DNA of 64,000 nucleotides. Origin: Dermatemys mawii (Eukaryota > Chordata > Testudines > Dermatemydidae). Shown one piece after another: positions 32,624-43,300 of the stretch (the first letter of the stretch is position 1; the number at the start of each line of letters is the position of its first letter). The notes beneath the pieces were generated by a model, which had not been told where the DNA came from, did not search any database, and saw only the letters and a program-made list of their open reading frames with translations. The stretch is taken from positions 21,219,626 through 21,283,625 of the forward strand of contig ML677334.1 of NCBI GenBank assembly GCA_007922305.1, written 5' to 3'. Both the position numbers and the translations under genes were made by a program.

Positions 32624-35600
32624 TACTCAACATTTCAATAAATGGGTGCAGGACACCAATGAAGCATAAAACATGGTTAGCCCCTGAAGGGTTGGGGCAG
32701 AACACAGTGACAGGGGTGCGGCTTCAGGATAAGATACTCAAAGGGAGGTGTAAAAGGCACTGATTTGTGGGTGGAGCTAAGGCCACATAAAGGCCCCAGC
32801 ACCATTCCATCCACCTGACCCAAACAAGGCCTTCAGTGTATGAAATAGGAAAGGCACTTGTGCTGCCCAAGAAACAGAGAATTACTGTTTTTCTTTTAGT
32901 GTTGAATAAGCTAAGTGGTTATTCACTTCTGGTCACTTCACTAGACAGTAGAATAATTGACATACCCCATGAAACCACCACAAGTCCTTCCTCCTAATCT
33001 ATGTCTAGTACATCCTGTATGAGGTTTCAGATTAGTTATATGAAAACTAACATTTAAAAAAAAAATCAGAACTGAAGCTTAAGTAATGACTTGAACACCC
33101 AAATAATTGCGTTGGTGACAAATTTTAGCTTTGGATCTTATGTTTTAACTGGCTCAATATACTCTTGTTCTAACAGAAAACAGGTCACTCACCACTGACC
33201 ATAGTACCAGGGAGAATCCCTGTGAGGGGGACGTTGTGCATGTCATCTCAGGGGACAGGCGATAACGCTCAGACTGCAAGAGGAGGGCAACTATCCTGAG
33301 TTGTAAAACAAGGAACTGGGCTTACAGAAAAATAATCTTACAGTTATGCAGCATTACTCCTTGTGCAACGACACCTAACTGTATAACTTGCATGGCCACC
33401 TTATGAAGTATCGTAGCATTGGGGTTTTTTACATAACTCATTTATTTCTCCTGGAATTTTGCTTCCTTGGGCTGAAATTCATTCCAATCTAGATGGTGGC
33501 AAAAAGAGGTAAAAGTAATTTAAATGCACATCCTCAAGAAGGTATTTATGTGTCTAACTCCTATTGAAATCAATGGGAATTAGGTATCCACAGATGGTTT
33601 AGAACAGGGGTGACCACCGTGTGGGTTCAGAAGTTAATACGTGGTTCCTTGTATAGGCACCAACTTTCCAATGTGCCAGGGGGTGCTCACTGGCCCTGTC
33701 CCCACTCCACCCCATGCATAGCCTGGTCCACATACCAAAACTGATAGCAATATGGCACGCTGCCCAAGTTTTCTTGCTTGTAGGATAGCTCTCCAATGAG
33801 CTGGAATGATGTCCTTTCAAAGTAGTGACAAGTGATAAAACAAGGATCTGATGTAGATATATTCCATCTCATCTTCTTGGGCCTCAGGATTCCATGTCAA
33901 TCCAGCTGCTCCCCCTTATTGGGCCCTCAGGGAATGAGCAGCTCAAGCCTGGGTCTTTTGACCAAAGAACAGACACTAGATACAGTCACACACTCTCCCT
34001 TCTCTTTCCCCAAGTTTACTCCCTTTGCCCTCCCGTAGTTTCCAATTCAAGATGGGTTTGTCTTGCTCTCTACCCGAAACAGTCCTTCCTCCAGATTCCC
34101 AATCCAAAGGCAGGCTGGTTGCCATGAAACCTGGGTGTGCTAGTCAGTCAAGTAAAGGCTAAAACTCTATTACTGGTTCTGCACTTCCCCTTCTTACGGG
34201 GGGAGAAAAAAGCCAAACAGCCACAGGTCAGCATTTTCAGTTTGTTTAGCCCTAGTCTAGACACCCACTCTCTTCTCTCACTCCTTAATATAGTTAGTTT
34301 CCTGCTGCCTTAAAGGGCTAATCTGCTGCAGCTGCTAGCAGCCAACCCTAGACAACAATACCCTGTTCCCAGGTCTGTGTACTTGGGCTACTATCCAAAC
34401 CTATTAATTAAATCCCTGGCCAGGATTTGAAGGAGAAGAAAGCAACCTAGCACAAACCCAGGTAGCCTCTTAAATCTTGTCTTCATTACAAAAAACAAGT
34501 TTTGAGTTTTTAACTCAAGTTAGTGAAACACAAGGTAAAATTTTAGTGAAGACAAGGCAGTTTGTAGTTTTCACACAAGTTAGTAGGTTCAGTTAAGTTT
34601 AATGTGAAAATTGTAAATTGCCTTGTCTTCACTAGAATTTTACTTCTTATTTGACTCAAGGTAGCTAGTGCAAATAAAAGCGTACATCTTTTTTTTTTTT
34701 TTTTTTTTAATAGTGAAGATTAGGTCATAGGGAACACTTTTACTTAGCTGTCTTTTCTGGCCCTTTCATCAGCTTTTAACTGGCTTTTTCCAAGCCTCTC
34801 CCAGGCTTTTCTCAGACTGTTAGACTGAAGAGACTAAGAACTCTGTGACTTTCTTTAATGTGTGGTGTATGCAGGGATCCTCACAAAAGTCTTGCTCCTT
34901 TTGTACTCTCCCTTTGTTCTCAGGGAAGGGAGCCCCTTATAATTCCTGGCACCTTGACAGCCTCTAACACCTATCAACCTGAGACTACATTTCTCAGAAT
35001 TCCAGCCATTCTGGATTGAAACTGGGGTAGGGCTGATTCTTAGCATGTCTTAGAGAGCCAGCACACCTTTTTATACTGTGAAAAGAGAAACTTTCCTCTG
35101 TGCTTAACAAACCACAATCTCTGCTGAAGGTTCGCACTGTTTACAGGGTGTTAGTTCATAATTCAGGAGTGTGTTAAGGCAGGACCCTGGGGTTCTGGAA
35201 CTGGTGATCTGAGGGGTGCAAAGGAGCAATAAGAAATGGTGCAATTCTGCCACCTTTACTCACATTGATAATAATAATTACATTGATAAAAATAATCCCA
35301 CTGATTAGGCGCTAGGCATTTTTGAAAATCCCACTGTGTCTATCTGTATCTTTAGGTGCCGAAATACCTTTGAAAATCTAGTCCTTAACTTCTCTGCTCT
35401 TTAATATTCTCATGTATAACTAGGGGTAATAATACTAAACTGCTGTACTGTACAAGCTGAGAACTAATTAATCAATTTTTGTACAGTGTATTGAGATCCT
35501 CCAGTAGAAAAACAAAATACTGTTATGATCTAAATGTTAGAGTGACAGTAAGTCACCATAAACTGCCACTAATGAATTTTGGTCCTGATTCTCTGAGATG
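32624..35600. other. Intron between RIPK1 non-coding exon 1 and the first coding exon, with repeat fragments
   Basis: About 33652-33715 is a fragment of family C (ATAGGCACCAACTTTCC). 34475-34730 contains inverted CTTGTCTTCACTA / TAGTGAAGACAAG segments (about 34536-34557 and 34619-34643), and a T20 run lies at 34689-34708. The rest is unrecognised; no exon is seen. Confidence 0.45.
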
Positions 35601-35611
35601 CTGCTTGGTTG

Positions 35612-35808
35612 CCAACTTTCTAACTGGACAAAACTGAACACTCTTGCCCCGTTTCTTCTTTGAAGCCCTGCCCTGCTCACTCCATCCTCCCTCCCACCAT
35701 CATTCACTCTCCCCCACCCTCACTCACTTGCTCATTTTAACCGGGCTGGGAAGGGTCCTTTGTTGACCAGTTGTTCCAGTTGAAAACCGAATACCTAGCA
35801 ACCTGAAT
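35612..35808 (-). mobile_element. Family D element, deleted copy
   Basis: GGTTGCCAACTTTCTAACTGG at the left and CGAATACCTAGCAACCTG at the right are inverted relative to the family D termini, with a T-C-rich middle including CTCACTCACTTGCTC, the complement of the GAGTGAGTGAGGATGG-type segment near 32500. Confidence 0.6.
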
Positions 35809-35876
35809 CAGCTCTGAGTTGGGCCCATTTACCTATCATTTTGTGATGCTGATAAATAAACAAGATACTGTGTGCC

Positions 35877-36925
35877 TGTGACAGGGTTCCCGGAGTGCAA
35901 CTTGAACTGTGGGACCGCTGAGCCCTCTTGTCCCACCAACTTGGGTTATCTCTCTCACAATGTGATGCTGTTACAAGCTACAAACATCTGGCAGTACTGG
36001 TCTGATACAGACATCCACAGGCAGGGACACACCCAACTGAGTTACAGGAATGCTTCTCCCAGTCACTCATGAGTATAACAATAGAGAGACTCCAGCCAAT
36101 TCCCACTAGCTCAGCACTCCAAAACTGTACTGTCTTGCCCTAGTAGGAAGCTTGACCTGTGCAAGTTCATTACTCAGTCTGCTCTTCCCTTTATGTGGAG
36201 AGGACACCAACTAGCCTTTGTAAACTGAGCTGAGATTTCCCAACCACTTCAACCAAAATGCACTGTTTTAGGTAAAATATAAAACAGATTTATTAACTAC
36301 AGAAAGAGAGATTTTAAGTGAATATATGTAGTAAGTGTAGAGATCAAAGTTGCTTATCTAAGAAATAAAAAGAAATTTGCAATCTGAGTTTGGTAAAATA
36401 AACAGAATTTGAATCAAGCAGATCTCACTCTGATAGGTCACAGATCTTCAATACACAGGCTGAAACTCTCCTCCAGCCCAGGGCTCCTCCTCATTTCAAA
36501 GTCTTTGTCCTCCCGATATGTTTCCAGGTATTGAGTTGTGGAAGGGTGACAACAAGTCATGATGTCCCTTCCCCTCTTTATAGTTTCTTCCAGTTTGCCG
36601 GAAAGATCTATGCTTGTCACATGGGGTCCGCCTCTGAGTGCTATGTCTGAGAAGTCTCTATTGTATACAGTTCCTGGGATAAAGGATTCTGGCTGCCCCA
36701 TTGTTGTACCTGAAAGGCTGGTTGTGGGTGTTCCCAGCCTCACAACATATTTCAGTATCACACACACTAGCAAAAATTCATCACTTCCCATACAATGATA
36801 GTACATGCAATTTAACAGGATATTAATGTCCAACAGATCAAGGCTTTTAAAATAATAACTCAGGCATAATTTGTACAAAACATATACTAATTATATGACA
36901 GTGGTAAATATGGGGGTTCCAGGGT
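35877..36925. mobile_element. LTR-like reptilian repeat, about 1.05 kb
   Basis: It begins TGTGACAGGGTTCCCGG and shows long stretches I recognise as a high-copy turtle repeat (for example AGATTTATTAACTACAGAAAG, TTGACCTGTGCAAGTTCA, CAACAGATCAAGGCTTTT). The right end is near GGGGGTTCCAGGGTG. No retroviral gene or clear target duplication is seen. The minus-strand open frame 36438-36878 is explained by it. Confidence 0.5.
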
Positions 36926-37129
36926 GTTTCTTTGAGATACGCAGTGCCCCAGGGCCCAGATCCTCAAAGATATTTAGGCACTTAACTCACTTTTATTGTA
37001 GTGGAAGTTAGGCATTGAAATGCTGTACCTTTGAGAATCTGGGCCTACCTGCATAACTAGATCTTCATTTACTGTGGCAGATGAACTTTAGATGATGACA
37101 CTTTCTTTGTCTTCTCTTTTCATGTACAG

Positions 37130-37324
37130 ATCCAGGAGTACTGTATTTTTGTAAACCCTGGAGGCTACAAACATGTCACTGGAAAATATTCACATGAACA
37201 TGCAGGACTTGCTGCAGAAGGAAGAACTAGATGCTGGAGGATTTGGAATGGTTTCTTTATGTTATCACAAGAAACATGGGCTTGTGGTATTGAAAACAGT
37301 GTATACGGGACCCCAGCGCTCAGA
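37130..37324 (+). CDS. RIPK1: RIPK1 coding exon 1
   Basis: The acceptor GTACAG ends at 37129 and the donor GTAAGT is at 37325. The start ATG is 37173-37175, preceded by an in-frame TAA at 37152-37154 in the same exon, so no upstream in-frame start exists in this exon. Residues 1-50 include the glycine-rich loop GGFGMVSL and the catalytic lysine Lys41 (human Lys45) in LKTVY. The human extension MQPD before MSL is absent. The residue matching human Ser25 is Ala21. Confidence 0.93.
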
Positions 37325-40300
37325 GTAAGTTTGAAAGAGCGGGCTTGATTCTCAATCACACTAAGGCCCCTTTACATCACTCTGACAGTGACCCATTTTG
37401 AGGCCCTTTTACACTGCCAAAGTAGTGTAAAGAGATCTTAGAGTAAATGTTCTATGTTAGAACTAAAAGTGATTTATGGTTATTATGTGGGTGGAATCTG
37501 TTGTTAGCACATTGCATTTCATTAGTGAAATATTGAATGGACTGTACAGAAAATTCATCTTCACTAGTCGTCCTGAACTATTATGTACTATATCTATGTG
37601 CAGCACTGCTATGTTGCACCCCAGTAGCAGTGGATGTGATCTCTACATTTCACTTCTCTGCCTCATTGATGTTTGTAAAGCATTTTTACTTTATTTTAAA
37701 GGGAGGCAGTGTTGCCTAGTAGATAGAGCACTGAACGTGGACTTGTATTCAAGTCCCTGCTTTGCCACAGCTATCCTGTATGATTTGTAAAATGGGGATG
37801 GTGATACTGATCGCCTTTGTGAAGCAATTTGAGATCTACTGATGAAGAGAGAGAGTCTATGTAGCATTTAAAATATTTGGAAGAAAGGTGCTATATACAG
37901 ATATTGCAGGCACCAGTAGGACTTTCCACTAAGGTTTTTATTTTTTCTCCAAAGCTAACCTTTCTAAAGCATTGCCTCACCTTTATAATAAAGTTCTCCA
38001 TTACCTGCGAATTTAACCATTTCTGCATGGGGTCCTTAAAAGCAAATACATTCTTGTGTGCCTAAATGAGAGCAAAAACTCAACAGGGTGGAATTTTTTT
38101 TTTAAGCATGTAAATGAAAAACACAATCAGGCATTTAACTTGAAATGTCCAGTTAGGAGTAGCAGGAAAAGAATTTCTGTTATTTTAACTAGTGCTGACC
38201 AGGCCAACAGCCAGGGTTTGAACCCCCACACTACTCCATGACGAGCGGGAGCCTCTGTCCCTTGAACTTAAGGACTAAGGGCCTGAGGTCAAGTTCACTG
38301 CATTTAATGCAAGGACACCCATTAACTTTGGGTCAGGCCCTAAGCCCATTAGCTGGGAGCAGTAGTAGAATCGTAAACCTCTTACGCGGACCAACCACTA
38401 GGACACAAATACCCACATTCTTCTAGTTTGGTATAAAAACTGAACTGAGACTATGGAACGGTTCCCAATTTAGTTCTTAGAGCAGGAAGTGAATGAAAAG
38501 ACTCTGATAGTCCACAGACTGCTGCCTGCAACGCTTTTCTCCCCTACCTTCTGGCTGCCTTTATTGTTTTTCTCTATCTCAAATCCTTACGTTTGTTTTT
38601 ATTTAAAATGTTGATCAGAAGCCTTAAAAAAGCTCCTAGCTGAGCCTAGAGTAGCTGAAAGCAGCCCAGCCTCTTCTGTATTGCTGTAGAGTGACACTCC
38701 AGGCTGGGAGGGGGCAGTTTCCCTTTGAATCACAGCCTGGGAGAGTGCCAAGCATGCAACAGACTACAGGGAAGCTGCTACTTCCTCTTGCAGCATGGTC
38801 TCAATTCCTTCTCACTAGCTTTACTCTGCCTCATTTTTTAAACATCCTTGATGAGCTCCTAGCTGTGCACTCTTGACTGATGGTGCAGGTCACCAGCTGA
38901 CCAAGCAGAATGTGGCACAGTGTTCCAAGCCATTAATCCATAATAAGAAGGGTTATGAACATCCAGTACCCACAGCCAGTGCTTAATTTCTGCCTGGGCT
39001 TGCAGGGGCTAAGTCCTGGCACCTCTAGGCATGGCAGTTCATAGCCCTGGCAACTCTGGGCTCCCAGCCAGCAGCCACTGCTCTCCGGCCACCCAGCTTT
39101 GAAGGCTGCGCGGGCGCCAGTAGAAGTGCAGAAGTAAGGGTGGCAATACCCATACTGTGCCACCCTTACTTCTGTGCTGCTGCGGCAGTGCTGCCTTCAG
39201 AGCTGGGCGGCCGCCACTCTGCAGCCACCCAACTATTGCTTAATTTGTGCACCTCTTTTATTATGAAGTAAACCCTGTCCACAGCCATGATTGGATGATC
39301 CCCCTGTAACAAATCCTGTTGGAATTTAGCTTTTAAGTCAGTCTCAGAATACTAGCGCTCTACTAAAGAGTCCTAGGCCTTGTCTCCACTTACAGCACTG
39401 CAGTCGCTCTGGTGGAGCTGCATCTCTGTAGTACTTACTGAAGACGCTACCTACACCCATGGGAGAGCACCTCCCATCAGCATAGGTACTCCGCCTCCCT
39501 GAGGTGCGGCAGCTAGGTTGACAGGAGAAGCATGGCACTGTCTACACTGGGGTTTAGGTCAGCATAACTGCATTGCTTAGGGGTGTGGAGAGAGAGTTAT
39601 ACTGACACAAGTTAGTGACCAAGCCCTACAAACCTCCATTCAGATTCCTGCACTGACTATGCAAAGCCCTTTTATTTCTCTTTCTGTGCGTCTCCCTCTT
39701 TCTCTGTGTGTTCTAGGCAGCTCCCTTATGGATCCTTCAGCCAATAGGATAGTGTTTCACAAACTTTTGAAAACTGAGCCCTCTGTGGGAATATGAAACT
39801 AATTGTGCCTCTGTCAGCTCCACCGTCTATTGCTAAAGGCCTATACTGACTTTATAATGTTATGAACTGCCTCCTTAATTTTTTATATTAAGCAATGACT
39901 TACAAAATATATTCATTGGTTAGTTCACTGAGTTAGTACCCACTGAGATGTTCATACCCTTCAGATCTATTGTTTCAGACTGTCTGCAAACTCCAGCATG
40001 TATAACTGTATAAGTTACACTTGGGTCGTGGTTTGAAAGTTTTCTTCAAACCCACAACAGCTAGAGGTTAACGTTTTTTAAACGAAAACAGAGATTCTGG
40101 AGAACAGTTGCGAGGTCTGTCTGTGTCTCCCCATCCCCTGGCTAGCTCATCCCTACATGAGAGTGCATAGAGCACTTTGGAAAATGCAATTTTAAAAGAT
40201 TAACTTGCTTTGAAATTCTAACTACTTTATTATTTTTTAGCTATAGAGAAAGCAGTGACAAGTCTAAAGTAGTCTGTGTTTGGTATCTTACCTTTTCTGT

Positions 40301-43300
40301 AACAAATTAAGCCAATTAATAGCCATGTCCTCAAAGATTAATGTAAACCATTTTCCAAAACTCAAAAAAAAAAAGTTGTTGAAAGCCTAGTTTTCAGCAA
40401 GTTTGTAAGCAGGCTAGATACATGCAAGTCAGGGATCTGCATACACAAAGCATGTATACCTGTACACTTACTGAAAATCAGGCCCTAAATAAAGAGTACA
40501 GTGGAGCCCCGGTATCACGCGCCCCATGATAATGCGAATTTGGTTATAACGCGATCATACCATGGCTCCCTGGATACGTCCCTATGTCCTGGCACTTAGT
40601 GGTGGCGGCGGCTTCTTTCCCCTGCTGGCAGCACGGAGAGAAGCCACAGCCCGCGCCTGCTGGGGACGGAGAACACCGGCACCGCAGCCGGCAGCCCCTG
40701 AGTTCTCTGTCCAGAGAACCCAGAAACTTAAAAAAAAAAATTCTGAGAAGCCTCGCTATAAGGCGACCCCGCTTTTAACGCAGTGGGATTCTTTGAATCC
40801 CAGCTGTCGCATTATAGCGGGGTTCCACTGTATGTGGACAGACTAGTTAAGTAGAGAACAGATATAAAAGTTACTAGGCCAGAGGCTCAAATGGTATTAA
40901 CATAATTCAATGGATTTAAACCAACTGAAGATCTGGACCACCTTACAGAGGTAATGAAGATGAACTTACTTTTCTGGCCATCACTTTCACTATGAATCAA
41001 CAGGATATTCATGTCTTACGATGCTCTTACCAGTCTGATACCTATGCACAATGTAACCCTGTAGTTTCCATTTCACAGATATAATGCTTCCCTTCTTGAA
41101 GAAGGCAAGATTATGCGCAAACTAAGTCACACTCGGGTGGTAAAATTACTAGGCATCATTCTGGAAGATGGAAACTATTCCCTCGTGATGGAGTATGTGC
41201 CCAAGGGAAACTTGATGAAAGTACTAAAAACAGTGAGTAGTGAAGTAAATAATCTCTCCTACGTGCATTCATCAGTTGTTACTGCGGGAAACTGATACTG
41301 CTGAATATCTTAAAATTCACTTAAAAGATGCATTGGTTTTTCAGGGCTTTTTAGAGATTTTATTCGCTGCTTTTATTTGGCAGGAGAAAAAAAAATCAGC
41401 GATTTGTTTGGTGTAAGCTTTTGTTTAGGAAGGTTACAGGTGAAATGTTGTTTATACCTTATTCATAAGGGGAAGTGAAAACAAACTTTCCAGTCAGGGT
41501 TGATAAGAAATTTGTAAAGGACAGGATGTGGCTTTTGTTGCCAAAGGACATAACCATGCATAGGATCTTCAATTTCTGAACCTTTTCCCTTGCTGTTGGG
41601 CCAAATGCAGCCTCTACCTCTACAGGTACAGCAGATTCTAAAAGCAGCAGAACTGCTGTGGTTCTTACAGGGTGTGGGGGAAGGGATAGGAGATTGAAAG
41701 GTTATTTATAATCTGTGCACTCTAGGATGTCTTTCTCCATGGCATGTGGAGGGGGTTGGAATGGTGCCTGTGGATGATCAATGAATCTGCCATTCTGTGG
41801 ATCCAAAGGCCTGCTATCCATCTGGCTTATCCATGTAGTGGTACACAAGGTCCTCATTGCTACTAGTAGTGGACTAGAGTATTGGCAACAGAGTACCTGA
41901 AATGTTGCTCTGGTGCCAATGCTGTTGGGTAAAATATTCTTTTCCACAACCACTCTCAGACCGCTGCTGTATATCCCCTTTCATTTATACTGTGTGCAAG
42001 TAGGGCAGCATTTAACCCAGGGGTGGGCAAACTACGGCCCGCGAGCCACATGTGGCCTGCCAGCCATTTTTATCCGGCCCACGAGCTGAGCAGGGGGAGC
42101 AGTGCCAGTGGCCCCCTTCTCCCCTCCCGGGGGCCGGACAGGCGCCAGGAGCCGGGGCCTTGAGCTACTGCCCGGGGCCGGGCTGAGCTGGAGGGAGCCT
42201 CGGGGCCCCGCGCTCCGCCACACCAGGTGCCCGGCCCAGCCACGGGGAACTGCAGAGCCCCGCGCTCCCCGCCCCCGAGCTGAGCTTCAGGGAGCCGTGG
42301 TGCCCCGCGTTCCCCTTCTCGGGTGCCGGGTCGAGCCGCAGGAGTCGCAGGTCCCAGCACTCCCCTCCCCTGGTGCCAGCTGAGCCGCAGGGAGCCGCGG
42401 GGCCTGTGCTCCCCGCCCCCGGGTGGTGGGCGGAGACACGGGAGCCGCGGGCCCGCGCTCCCCTCCCAGGTGCTGGGTCGAGCCGCGCGGCCCCCCGCTC
42501 CCGTCGGGGGTACTGGGCGGAGCCGCGGGGCCTCAGGGTCCCTTCTCCCCGGTGCCGGGCCTAGCCGCGGGGAGCCATGCTCCCGTCCGGGGTGCAGGGT
42601 GGAGCCGCGGGCCCCGAGTTCCCGTCTGGGGTGCCAGGTCTAGCTCGGGGAGCTGTGAGGCTGCGCTCCCGGGCCAGGGGCCAGGCCGAGAGAAGCCAGC
42701 GCCCTGCTGAGCAAGGTAAGGAAGAAGGGGGCGGGTGGCTTAGGTGGTGGTTAGGGTGGGTTTGGGGTCTCGGGAGGGGGTATTCAGGAACAAAGAGCAG
42801 GGGGCTTAGATGGGGATGGGGTCCCTGGGGGGGGGTGGTTAGGGTGGATGGGTTTCGGGAGGGGCCGGTAAGGGAACAAAGAGCAGGGGGGCTTAGATAG
42901 AGGGTGGAGTCTTGGGGGGCAGTTAGGGTAGGGAGGTTTCTGGAGGGGGAAATCATAGGACAAGGATGTGGGGTTGGGTGCGCTGAGGGGGCACTCAGGG
43001 AGCGGGAAGTTGGTGGGGGTCAGATGGGGGTGTGGCCAGGCTGTTTGGGGAGGCACAGACTTCCCTACCCGACCCTCCGCAAAAATTTGAAACTCTTTGT
43101 GGCCCTCGGGCCAAAAAGTTTGCCCACCCTTGATTTAACCCCTAGTGAGTTAGATCTTGGATGTAACATAGCAGTAGCCTTTGACAGACTCATCTGAGTC
43201 TTATAATCATTGGGCCAAATTCTGCCCTCAGCTACACATGTTCATTTCCTATTGAAATCTATGAGAGTTGTGAGGATGCATCTGTGGAGACCCGCTGAGG

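Noticed and set aside
36438..36878. 146-codon minus-strand open frame
   Set aside because: It coincides with the LTR-like repeat 35877-36925; no protein family recognised.
42102..42956. Several long overlapping open frames on both strands
   Set aside because: They lie inside the hAT-like element 42018-43132, overlap in different frames, and consist of Gly/Pro/Arg-rich low-complexity sequence.
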